Shown: piece after piece, positions 31,042 to 38,782 of the stretch
How the letters are laid out: each line of letters starts with the position of its first letter
Numbering within the stretch: the first letter of the stretch is position 1
Assembly (NCBI RefSeq): GCF_001594015.1
Contig: NZ_LTBC01000005.1
Coordinates: forward strand, 62,001-126,000
From: Moorella mulderi DSM 14980
Lineage (GTDB): Bacteria; Bacillota; DSM-521; Neomoorellales; Neomoorellaceae
Direction of reading: 5' to 3'
DNA length: 64,000 nt
The notes under the pieces: model-generated
The model's database searches: none
What the model saw: the letters and a program-made list of their open reading frames with translations, nothing else
What the model was told of the DNA's origin: nothing
Made by a program: the position numbers and the translations under genes

Positions 31042-32184
31042 ATGAGCAAAACTAAAGGTGAGGTTAAAACTGAACGGGTACTTAAAGCCTTAAACCATGA
31101 AGAACCGGATCGGGTACCTATTACTGATTTCTTCTGGAGCCTTTTCTTACAAGAATGGCAAAAAAGAAATAGTGAGGACATTTTTATATACGATTACTAC
31201 GACCTTGATATCCTTGTAGTCAGCCCTAACATGGACCCCCGTGTTATGCGTAGCCGTTTTATTGAAAAAAATGATGAGTATATGATTTACGAAACCGGTT
31301 GGGGTTCAATTATCAAAAGACAGGTTGAAGCTCCCATGCCCATGTTCCTCGAATTTGGTATCAAGTCAGCAGCTGAATATGAGAAGTTTGAGTTCGATGA
31401 TCCCCTCGATCCCCGCCGTTATTATGACGAGCGGGACGATATCATCAATACCGGTGACACCTACCTCGTATTGCCCAGTTTTGCCGAGACAGTAGAGCGC
31501 TATAAAGACGACTATTTCATTTTTGGTAGCGTCTGCGAACCCTTTGAAGCCCTCTGGCGCTGCCGTGGTACGGAAGGAGCTTTGATGGACCTGGTGCTCT
31601 ATCCCGATGAAACCCAAGCCTTTATCGACCGCCTGACTGAGCATATGCTGGCCATCGGTAAGAAGCAGATTGAAATGTTTAATTTAAAGGGCATGTACAT
31701 CTGGGGCGATGTGGCTTACGACAAGGGCATGTTCTTTTCCCCGGAACTGTGGCGGAAGATGTTTTACCCGGCAGTGAAAAAGCTATGCACTGAATTCCAC
31801 GCCATGGGGGCGAAGATCATTTACCACGGCTGCGGCAATGCTCGTGCTATTTACGAGGACCTGATCGACGCGGGTGTGGACTGCTATAACCCCCTAGAAG
31901 CTAAAGCTGGCCTGGATGTGGTGGAATTAAAGCGCCAGTACAAGGGCCGGCTGGCATTTAATGGTAATATTGACGTCAGGGTTTTAGCCGAAGGGGATAA
32001 AGATGCGATCCGGAGGGAGGTCCTGCGTAAACTAAACGCTGCCAAAGGTGGGGGCTATATCATTTCTTCTGACCATTCCGTAGCTGCTAATGTACCGCCG
32101 GAGAATTATGATTACCTGGTGCAACTGGTACGGGAATATGGCAGGTATCCGCTAGATCTGGGTGAATTTGACGAGGAAATATAG
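31042..32184 (+). CDS. uroporphyrinogen decarboxylase (URO-D) superfamily protein, copy 3
   Basis: This 380-residue protein has the URO-D-like start (TERVLKALNHEEPDRVPI) and HGCGN at residues 262-266. Near the C terminus SSDHSVAANVPPENY resembles the substrate-side loop of the family, again with His rather than Cys. It lies between fucI and the BMC aldolase gene and has a good ribosome site (ATAGGAGG). The three copies in one sugar operon suggest a real link to the substrate. Confidence 0.8.
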   Translation: MSKTKGEVKTERVLKALNHEEPDRVPITDFFWSLFLQEWQKRNSEDIFIYDYYDLDILVVSPNMDPRVMRSRFIEKNDEYMIYETGWGSIIKRQVEAPMPMFLEFGIKSAAEYEKFEFDDPLDPRRYYDERDDIINTGDTYLVLPSFAETVERYKDDYFIFGSVCEPFEALWRCRGTEGALMDLVLYPDETQAFIDRLTEHMLAIGKKQIEMFNLKGMYIWGDVAYDKGMFFSPELWRKMFYPAVKKLCTEFHAMGAKIIYHGCGNARAIYEDLIDAGVDCYNPLEAKAGLDVVELKRQYKGRLAFNGNIDVRVLAEGDKDAIRREVLRKLNAAKGGGYIISSDHSVAANVPPENYDYLVQLVREYGRYPLDLGEFDEEI

Positions 32185-32262
32185 CTGTTAACGGGGGACT
32201 GATGATTGTAGCAGTGCCCCCGGGGTATCTTTTAGATTTAGAAAACATGCTGGGGGGCAAAC

Positions 32263-33060
32263 ATGGTGCCTTCGGAATTTCAATTACGCCAGGATATCTG
32301 CGAAGTAGGGCGGCGGATTTGCCAGCATGGTTTCGTGGCTTCCAATGACGGTAATATCAGCATCCGCCTGAATGAAAAAGAAGTATTGGCGACACCTACC
32401 GGCGTCAGTAAGGGTTTTATGACCCCGGAGATGCTAGTTAAAGTCAATATGCAGGGAGAACAATTGAGCGGGCAGTTAAAACCTTCATCGGAATTGAAAA
32501 TGCACCTGGAAATATACCGCCAGCGGCCGGATGTACGGGCGGTGGTTCATGCTCATCCGCCGACGGCTACCGGATTCGCCGTGGCCGGTATTCCCCTGGA
32601 TCGTTGTGTGCTGCCGGAAATTATTATCAACCTGGGGAGTATACCCTTGGTTGCCTACGGGACGCCCTCGACTGATGAAGTGCCGGCTGCGGTGAAGGAA
32701 TATATCGGTAGCCATGATGCCCTGCTGCTTGCCAACCACGGAGCCCTGACTGTCGGTACGGACGTATATAATGCTTATTATAAAATGGAGTCGCTGGAGT
32801 TATTCGCCAAAATCAGCCTTACCGCCAGGTTGCTGGGAAATGAAAATGTTCTCTCGGCGGAACAGGTCTATAAGCTTATGGAAATCCGGGCCAGGTCAGG
32901 AGTTACTTCACCCAACCCCGGCTGTGTTGATTGTGGCGCCTGCAGCGTCTCTACCCGCGAAGCCCCGACCGCAACCGGCATAACGGAAGAAGAACTGCAA
33001 GAGATTATCACCAATGTTACCCGACGCGTCCTGGCTTCCCTTGGGGATAGGCAACAGTAA
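32263..33060 (+). CDS. fucA: BMC-associated class II aldolase (L-fuculose/L-rhamnulose 1-phosphate aldolase type)
   Basis: This zinc aldolase splits L-fuculose 1-phosphate (or the rhamnulose ester) to dihydroxyacetone phosphate and L-lactaldehyde. The catalytic domain (1-215) has the Glu of PSSELKMH and the zinc histidines in HAHPP and the later NHG. Past it come a cysteine trio (C221, C224, C227), a Thr/Pro-rich linker, and an amphipathic helix (240-261, ITEEELQEIITNVTRRVLASLG). That helix has the form of an encapsulation peptide, so the enzyme is probably packed in the shell. BMC-H genes follow 77 bases on. Confidence 0.9.
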   Translation: MVPSEFQLRQDICEVGRRICQHGFVASNDGNISIRLNEKEVLATPTGVSKGFMTPEMLVKVNMQGEQLSGQLKPSSELKMHLEIYRQRPDVRAVVHAHPPTATGFAVAGIPLDRCVLPEIIINLGSIPLVAYGTPSTDEVPAAVKEYIGSHDALLLANHGALTVGTDVYNAYYKMESLELFAKISLTARLLGNENVLSAEQVYKLMEIRARSGVTSPNPGCVDCGACSVSTREAPTATGITEEELQEIITNVTRRVLASLGDRQQ

Positions 33061-33137
33061 AGGAGGGGCAGGATAGCGCCGTCTTCCCTTAAGTTAAATT
33101 AATTACAACCACTGCAAGTCCATTTCGGAGGCAAAAT

Positions 33138-33410
33138 ATGAACCATCAAGCCCTGGGTATAATTGAAGTTCGCGGCCTGGCCGCCGCCGTCGCTGCCGCG
33201 GACACGGCCGCCAAGACGGCTGCAGTCACCATCCTCGGCTACGAACCGACCAAAGGCAGCGGCCTAGTAGTATTAAAAATCAGCGGTGAAGTCAGCGCCG
33301 TCACGGCAGCCATCGAAGCCGCAAAGGCACAGGTTGCTAACGTCAGCACCGTTTTTGCGAGCCGGATCATCGCCCGGCCCCATGAAGAACTAGCGCGGTA
33401 TTTAACCTAA
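33138..33410 (+). CDS. BMC-H shell protein 1
   Basis: This 90-residue protein is a single BMC domain (LGIIEVRGLAAAVAAADTAAKTAAV) that forms hexamers tiling the shell facets. The pore-loop region reads KGSG. Its sequence is well separated from the next two BMC-H proteins, so it probably gives a different pore. The ribosome site GGAGG lies before ATG 33138. Confidence 0.95.
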   Translation: MNHQALGIIEVRGLAAAVAAADTAAKTAAVTILGYEPTKGSGLVVLKISGEVSAVTAAIEAAKAQVANVSTVFASRIIARPHEELARYLT

Positions 33411-33470
33411 GAAACTCTCCAAGTAAAAACCCAGGAGAACCTTAGAAATTAAAGGAGGAAGAGTCAACCC

Positions 33471-33767
33471 ATGAGCGCCTTAGGACTCATCGAAACCAAA
33501 GGACTGGTCGCGGCCATCGAAGCGGCAGATGCCATGCTCAAAGCCGCCGGCGTCGAGCTGGTAGGCATGGAAAAGATCGGTTCGGGTCTTGTCACCGTCA
33601 TGGTGAGCGGCGAAGTAGGTGCGGTCAAGGCCGCCACCGAAGCGGGTGGTGCCGCCGCCGCCCGGCTCGGGGAAGTCATCGCCGTCCACGTCATCCCCAG
33701 GCCCCACAGCGACGTCGCCCGCATCCTGCCCGGGAAAAAAGACGCCTCTGCCAAGGGGGTAGATTAA
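33471..33767 (+). CDS. BMC-H shell protein 2
   Basis: This 98-residue BMC-domain protein is nearly identical to the next gene product over its first 88 residues, with a pore loop KIGSG. It has a short extra tail ([10 protein letters not shown]) that copy 3 lacks. It is preceded by AAAGGAGG. It hexamerises to make shell facets in this family. Confidence 0.95.
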   Translation: MSALGLIETKGLVAAIEAADAMLKAAGVELVGMEKIGSGLVTVMVSGEVGAVKAATEAGGAAAARLGEVIAVHVIPRPHSDVARILPGKKDASAKGVD

Positions 33768-33768
33768 C

Positions 33769-34041
33769 ATGAAGGACGGCGCCCTGGGGCTCATCGAAAC
33801 CAAAGGACTGGTTGCGGCCATCGAAGCGGCAGATGCCATGCTCAAAGCCGCCAGCGTCGAGCTGGTAGGCATGGAGAAGATCGGCTCCGGCCTGGTCACC
33901 GTCATGGTCAGCGGTGATGTCGGAGCCGTCAAGGCCGCCACCGAAGCCGGAGCCGCTGCCGCCGGGAGACTCGGCGAGATTGTCGCCGTCCACGTCATCC
34001 CGCGGCCCCATACGGACCTCAGCAGGATATTACCAGCCTGA
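33769..34041 (+). CDS. BMC-H shell protein 3 (tandem duplicate of 2)
   Basis: This 90-residue protein follows copy 2 after one base. Both DNA and protein are almost the same as copy 2, including the pore loop KIGSG. One clear change is Gly to Ser in the [16 protein letters not shown] segment. It is a recent tandem duplication, and mixed hexamers are possible. Confidence 0.95.
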   Translation: MKDGALGLIETKGLVAAIEAADAMLKAASVELVGMEKIGSGLVTVMVSGDVGAVKAATEAGAAAAGRLGEIVAVHVIPRPHTDLSRILPA

Positions 34042-34054
34042 GCGGTGAGCAGAA

Positions 34055-35527
34055 ATGATCGACGAAACCACTATCGCCAGCATTGTCGCCGAAGTATTAA
34101 AAAACATCCAGCAGCAGTCCCGCAATGGGACAACAGCTACTACGGCAACAACGTGTAGCGGTGCCTGCCAGGCGCGGACCGGCCAGGCCGCGGCCACTAC
34201 CTCCCGCGGTGACAAAGGCGTATACAGCGACTTGAAGGCAGCTATCCGCGCTGCCAAAATAGCGCAGCAAGAACTGGTAAAGTTAAGCCTCAAAACCAGG
34301 GGCGAGATTGTCGCCGCCATCCGCCGGGCGGCCATCGCCAACGTAGAAACAATTGCCAGGCTGGCCCACGAAGAAACCGGCTACGGCCGGGTAGAAGACA
34401 AGATCCAGAAGAAGCTCTATGCCGCCCGTCTAACCCCTGGCGTCGAAGACTTAAAGACCGAAGCCATCAGCGGCGACAACGGCCTCATCCTGATTGAGCG
34501 GGCGCCCTTCGGCCTCATCGCCTCCATCGAGCCGGCCACCCATCCCGGCTCCTGCGTCATCAACCACGCCATCAGCATGGTCGCCGCCGGCAACAGCATA
34601 ATCTTCCTGCCCCATCCTAAAGGGCTCAAGACCACCCAGTACCTGGTGCGCCTTTTCAACACCGCCATCCAGGAAGCCGGCGGGCCGGAAGACTTATTAG
34701 TAGTAGGCGATAAAGTCAGCCTGGAAAACCTGGACCTGGTCTTAAGCCATCCCGATGTAGATCTGGTCGTCGCCACCGGCGGGCCGGAAGTAGTCAACCG
34801 CGCCTTAAGAAGCGGCAAAAAAGCCATTGCCGCCGGGCCCGGCAATCCCCCCGTAGTCGTCGACGAAACCGTCAAGGACCTGGACTACGCCGCCAGATGT
34901 ATTGTCGACGGCGCTGCTTTTGACAACACCGTCCTCTGCATAGCCGAAAAGGTCATCATCGCCGTGGAAGCAATAGCCGATGAGCTCCTCTTCCACCTGC
35001 AGAGCCACGGCGCCTATCTCGTGCGGGACGAAGGAGATAAAGAAAAACTCATGCGCACCATCCTGCCCGACGGCAAGCGCTTCCACCCCGATCTTATCGG
35101 CCGGGACGCCACTGTAATTCTAAAGCAAGCCGGCATCGACGCCCCGGAAAACACCAGGATCGCCCTCCTGGAATGTCCCCCGGAGCATCCCCTGGTGCAG
35201 GAAGAACAGCTGCTGCCGGTCCTGCCCCTGGTACGGGTGCCGGACTTCGACGCCGCTCTGGAGCTGGCCGCCCAGGTAGAACACGGCTTCCAACACACAG
35301 CCATCATCCACAGCCAGGACGTCAGCCGCATCACCGCTTACGCCCGCAAGCTCCGCACCGACATCCTGGTGGCCAACGCTTCCTCGGCTGCCGGGTTAAA
35401 CATCGGCGGCGAAGGGCACTTCAGCCACACCATCGCCAGCCCCACAGGCGAAGGCATCTGCACCCCCCGCACCTACACCCGGGAACAGCGGACGGTTATC
35501 GTCGGAGCGCTGCGGACGGTAGACTAG
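34055..35527 (+). CDS. CoA-acylating aldehyde dehydrogenase, BMC type (PduP-like)
   Basis: This enzyme oxidises an aldehyde to an acyl-CoA with NAD; here the likely substrate is lactaldehyde. The 490-residue protein begins with an amphipathic helix (IDETTIASIVAEVLKNIQQQ, residues 2-21). A Thr/Ala/Ser-rich linker follows, the form of an N-terminal encapsulation peptide. The catalytic cysteine lies in NTVLCIAEKV, and the nucleotide-binding region includes AISMVAAGNSIIFLPHP. The gene is downstream of the BMC-H trio and upstream of the PduS-like gene. Confidence 0.93.
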   Translation: MIDETTIASIVAEVLKNIQQQSRNGTTATTATTCSGACQARTGQAAATTSRGDKGVYSDLKAAIRAAKIAQQELVKLSLKTRGEIVAAIRRAAIANVETIARLAHEETGYGRVEDKIQKKLYAARLTPGVEDLKTEAISGDNGLILIERAPFGLIASIEPATHPGSCVINHAISMVAAGNSIIFLPHPKGLKTTQYLVRLFNTAIQEAGGPEDLLVVGDKVSLENLDLVLSHPDVDLVVATGGPEVVNRALRSGKKAIAAGPGNPPVVVDETVKDLDYAARCIVDGAAFDNTVLCIAEKVIIAVEAIADELLFHLQSHGAYLVRDEGDKEKLMRTILPDGKRFHPDLIGRDATVILKQAGIDAPENTRIALLECPPEHPLVQEEQLLPVLPLVRVPDFDAALELAAQVEHGFQHTAIIHSQDVSRITAYARKLRTDILVANASSAAGLNIGGEGHFSHTIASPTGEGICTPRTYTREQRTVIVGALRTVD

Positions 35528-35534
35528 TAATTAA

Positions 35535-36935
35535 ATGCAGCTTAATTATGAAATCTGGAACGAGAGCGGAGTGGATGCCGCTTTGAAGGAAATGCCTGGC
35601 AGCGAACTAAACGCCATCATAAATAAAATAGCATCTGCCGGCGTGGTCGGCGCCGGCGGGGGCGGTTTTCCCACCGCCTTTAAACTGAAGACCGGAACAC
35701 CTATCCAGACCGTTATCATTAACGGGGCCGAGTGCGAACCCTTGCTTAAAGTCGACCAGGAACTCATGGCCCGCTACCCGGCGGAACTCCTGGCCACTTT
35801 AGCCACCCTTGTTCAGGCCACCGGCGCCCGAACAGGGGTCATAGCCCTCAAAGAAAAATACCGGGAGACCCATACTGCCCTGGCAGGAGAAATAAGCAAT
35901 TACCCTGGGCTAAAGCTTCACCTCCTGCCGGACGTCTACCCCATGGGGGACGAGCACTTATTAACCTATAGCGTCACCGGCCGAACAATCCCGCCGGGAG
36001 GTTTACCCCTACAGGCGGGAGCGGTAGTTTTAAACGTCGAGACTTTATACAATATCCACCAGGCCCTGGAAGGCCACCCTGTAACCCATAAGTACGTCAC
36101 CGTCACCGGCGCCGTCCGGCAGCCCATCACTGCCAGGGTACCGGTCGGCACCCCGGTCCGGGAACTCCTGGCCCTGGCCGGCGGCCCGGCTGTAGACCAA
36201 TACCTGCTTATCGCCGGCGGCCCCTGCATGGGTAAGGTTACAAGCATTAATGCGCCGGTTACCAAAACTACCAAGGGCATAATTGTCCTGCCCCTGGACC
36301 ACCCATTGGCTTTCGGTTACCAGCGGGATCTGAACCGGGAGCTAACACTCGCCCTCAAGGTCTGCTGCCAGTGCCAGCAGTGCACGGACTTCTGCCCGCG
36401 GCACCTTTTAGGGCATCCCCTGGAACCCCACCGGGTCATGCGCGCCGTCACCTATGGCCTGGCTGATATAACCCTGCCCCAGGCCCTGCTTTGCAGCGAA
36501 TGCGGCCTCTGCGACCTTTACGCCTGCCCCTTCAACCTCTCCCCGCGGCAGGTCAACAGGAAAATAAAGGCCGAACTGCAGCAAAAGGGTTTCCGGCCCG
36601 GCCCCTGGCAAGCTACTACCCCTTCCCTTTTCCGGGAAGGACGGCAGGTACCAACTCAACGCCTTATCAGCCGCCTCGGCTTAAGAGAGTATTGCGAACG
36701 CCCGGTAACTTTTCGGGAAGAAAACCCCACAGTTAACCAGGTCCACCTGCCCTTAAAGCAGAGCACCGGGGTCGCGCCGGAGCCGGTAGTAAAGATAGGT
36801 GACCGGGTTTCAGCGGGGGACCTTTTAGCACGTATCAAGGACGATACCCCGGGCGCCAACCTCCATGCCAGCATCAACGGCATTATTACCGCTATCAATA
36901 GCAACATTGTCATCCAGGGAGGCGCCAACCCATAA
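35535..36935 (+). CDS. PduS/RnfC-like NADH-oxidising flavo-iron-sulfur protein
   Basis: This 466-residue protein has a glycine-rich flavin/NADH-binding segment (GVVGAGGGGFPTAFKL, about residues 35-50) and a central SLBB-like domain. Two [4Fe-4S] motifs follow: CCQCQQCTDFCP and CSECGLCDLYACP. A C-terminal barrel domain ends it. PduS in propanediol compartments reduces cobalamin, but no cobalamin enzyme is encoded here. A role in moving electrons from NADH made inside the shell is more likely. The next gene encodes a PduT-like shell protein, its known partner. Confidence 0.9.
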   Translation: MQLNYEIWNESGVDAALKEMPGSELNAIINKIASAGVVGAGGGGFPTAFKLKTGTPIQTVIINGAECEPLLKVDQELMARYPAELLATLATLVQATGARTGVIALKEKYRETHTALAGEISNYPGLKLHLLPDVYPMGDEHLLTYSVTGRTIPPGGLPLQAGAVVLNVETLYNIHQALEGHPVTHKYVTVTGAVRQPITARVPVGTPVRELLALAGGPAVDQYLLIAGGPCMGKVTSINAPVTKTTKGIIVLPLDHPLAFGYQRDLNRELTLALKVCCQCQQCTDFCPRHLLGHPLEPHRVMRAVTYGLADITLPQALLCSECGLCDLYACPFNLSPRQVNRKIKAELQQKGFRPGPWQATTPSLFREGRQVPTQRLISRLGLREYCERPVTFREENPTVNQVHLPLKQSTGVAPEPVVKIGDRVSAGDLLARIKDDTPGANLHASINGIITAINSNIVIQGGANP

Positions 36936-36972
36936 TACCCATAATGAGGCTCAATAATGGAGGTGGTGACTG

Positions 36973-37518
36973 ATGGGTATCGCCGTCGGACTTATCGAAC
37001 TTAAGAGCCTGGCGCGGGGATTAATGGTAGCCGACAGCTGTCTTAAGGCCGCGCCGGTAGACCTGAAAATACGCACTACCTGCCCCGGCAAAAGCCTGAT
37101 TATCATAAGCGGCGAGATCAGCGCCGTAACGAGCGCCGTAGAACATGGCGTCGCTACCGGCGGGGTAACGGTCGTCAATAGTTTAATCCTGGGTAACCTC
37201 CATCCCGGGGTCCTGCCGGCCCTGAGCGGGGTAGCCGCAGCAACCCCTAAAGGTGCCCTGGGAGTCCTCGAGACTTTCAGCGTCACGGCCGCCATCAAAG
37301 CCGCCGACACCGCCGCCAAGGCGGCCGTTGTCGAACTCCTGGACATCCGTCCGGCCTACGGGCTGGGGGGTAAAGGGGTGGTCATCCTGACCGGTAGCGT
37401 CGGCGCTGTCCAGGCCGCCGTAAACGCCGCTGCACTTCCCCTCAAAGAAGAAGGGGAACTAGTGGATGCCATCGTTCTTCCATCTCCCCATTCAAAGTTG
37501 TGGGAGCAGCTGGGGTAA
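36973..37518 (+). CDS. BMC-T shell protein with PduT-like iron-sulfur pore
   Basis: This 181-residue protein has two BMC domains in tandem (about 1-88 and 92-178) and forms trimers. The first domain has TCPGK with Cys 37, matching the cysteine by which PduT holds a [4Fe-4S] cluster at the centre of the trimer. The cluster could carry electrons across the shell from the PduS-like protein. The gene starts 37 bases after the pduS-like stop, with a GGAGG ribosome site. Confidence 0.93.
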   Translation: MGIAVGLIELKSLARGLMVADSCLKAAPVDLKIRTTCPGKSLIIISGEISAVTSAVEHGVATGGVTVVNSLILGNLHPGVLPALSGVAAATPKGALGVLETFSVTAAIKAADTAAKAAVVELLDIRPAYGLGGKGVVILTGSVGAVQAAVNAAALPLKEEGELVDAIVLPSPHSKLWEQLG

Positions 37519-37718
37519 AGACACCCTGCTAAGCCAAAATATGGGCCTGGATCACTACAGCCTGTTGCTAGCTCACCAGTAGTTTGGAACCGATGGGTTG
37601 TTCTTGACACCCACAGGTTTTACGCGGCAACGGCCCGGACCTGAACAAGCGCATAACTATAAAAGTTGTAAAAGTTGTAGTTTGACCTTTAACCTTTGTA
37701 AAGCAAGGTGACCGCTCA
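37519..37718 (+). other. non-coding gap inside the BMC operon
   Basis: No convincing gene is visible in these 200 bases. A TTGACA hexamer occurs at about 37602 without a good -10 partner, and AAAGTTGTA is repeated twice near 37662. The gap may hold an internal promoter or control element for pduL onward. Confidence 0.3.
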
Positions 37719-38402
37719 ATGTCCACAGCCGCCCTTATCGAATTAATCACCAGGGAAGTCCTGGCCGAGCTAAAGGAACGCCGGGGTAAAACCACCGCGG
37801 CCGGCTCTTCTGCCCCTGTCACCCCGGCAGCCAAACGTGTTCCCGTGGCCATCTCGGCACGCCATGTTCACCTGGCCCAAAAGGAGATCGACATCCTTTT
37901 CGGCCCCGGCTACCAGCTCACCAAAAGGAACGACCTCTACCAGCCGGGAGAATTTGCCGCCAACGAAGTCGTCACCCTGGTAGGCCCGAAACTGCGCCCC
38001 CTGACCAACGTCCGCATCCTGGGGCCGGTACGTGACCGCACCCAGGTAGAGATCTCTCGCACCGATGCCATAACCTTAGGCATTCCGGCGCCGGTGCGCC
38101 GTTCCGGGGACCTGGCCGGCTCCGCCCCCATTACCCTGGTCGGCCCGAAAGGTTCAGTTACTTTACCCGAAGGGGCCATTATCGCCAACCGTCACATCCA
38201 CATGAGCCCGGTCGAAGCGGAAAAGTGGGGGCTAAAAGACAACGACGAAGTCACCGTGCGTACCATTAAATCCGACCGGCCCACCATCTTCGGCGGCGTC
38301 CAGGTGCGGGTCAGCCCCAAATTCAAGCTCGTCATGCACATCGACACCGACGACGCCAATGCCGCCGGGCTCCAGTGCAACGACGAAGTGGAAATAAGGT
38401 GA
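37719..38402 (+). CDS. pduL: PduL-type phosphate acyltransferase
   Basis: PduL swaps CoA for phosphate on the acyl-CoA, freeing CoA inside the shell. The 227-residue protein has two PduL barrels with metal-binding histidines in ISARHVHL and ANRHIHM. The N terminus ([20 protein letters not shown]) is an amphipathic helix followed by a Thr/Ala/Pro linker, the form of an encapsulation peptide. It is the third enzyme in this locus with such a tag. Confidence 0.94.
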   Translation: MSTAALIELITREVLAELKERRGKTTAAGSSAPVTPAAKRVPVAISARHVHLAQKEIDILFGPGYQLTKRNDLYQPGEFAANEVVTLVGPKLRPLTNVRILGPVRDRTQVEISRTDAITLGIPAPVRRSGDLAGSAPITLVGPKGSVTLPEGAIIANRHIHMSPVEAEKWGLKDNDEVTVRTIKSDRPTIFGGVQVRVSPKFKLVMHIDTDDANAAGLQCNDEVEIR

Positions 38403-38406
38403 GAAG

Positions 38407-38685
38407 ATGCTCATTGCCGAAGTTACCGGGACAGTGGTCGCTACCCGGAAAAATGAAAGCCTTACCGGCAGCAAGCTCCTTCTCGTCCGGCCCCTTTATG
38501 GCGGCCGCCGGGGAGAAACCCTGGTGGCCGTGGATACCGTGGGTGCCGGCAGGGGGGAACTGGTGCTGGTGGCCACAGGGAGTGCCGCCCGCCTGGGCCT
38601 GGGTGTCCCCCAGGCCCCGGTGGACCTGGCTATCGTGGGCATTATCGACCAGGTGGAGGGGGACATCAAGGGGCTGCCGCGCTAA
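38407..38685 (+). CDS. BMC-P pentamer vertex protein (EutN/CcmL family)
   Basis: This 92-residue protein forms pentamers that cap the corners of the icosahedral shell. The N terminus ([21 protein letters not shown]) and the segment [23 protein letters not shown] are typical. It is the only BMC-P gene in the window, whereas many loci carry three. It starts four bases after the pduL stop. Confidence 0.95.
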   Translation: MLIAEVTGTVVATRKNESLTGSKLLLVRPLYGGRRGETLVAVDTVGAGRGELVLVATGSAARLGLGVPQAPVDLAIVGIIDQVEGDIKGLPR

Positions 38686-38782
38686 GTTAGCACCGCCCTT
38701 ATTATCTCCTCATCCGGTTACCGGTTTGAGCATCCCCCGAGAATGCTGGCAGGAGAAGATATAGAAGCGGGAGGGAAAACCG

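Noticed and set aside
34142-34170. Thr/Ala/Cys-rich DNA in the aldehyde dehydrogenase as a simple repeat element
   Set aside because: It is in frame and fits the low-complexity linker between tag and enzyme domain.
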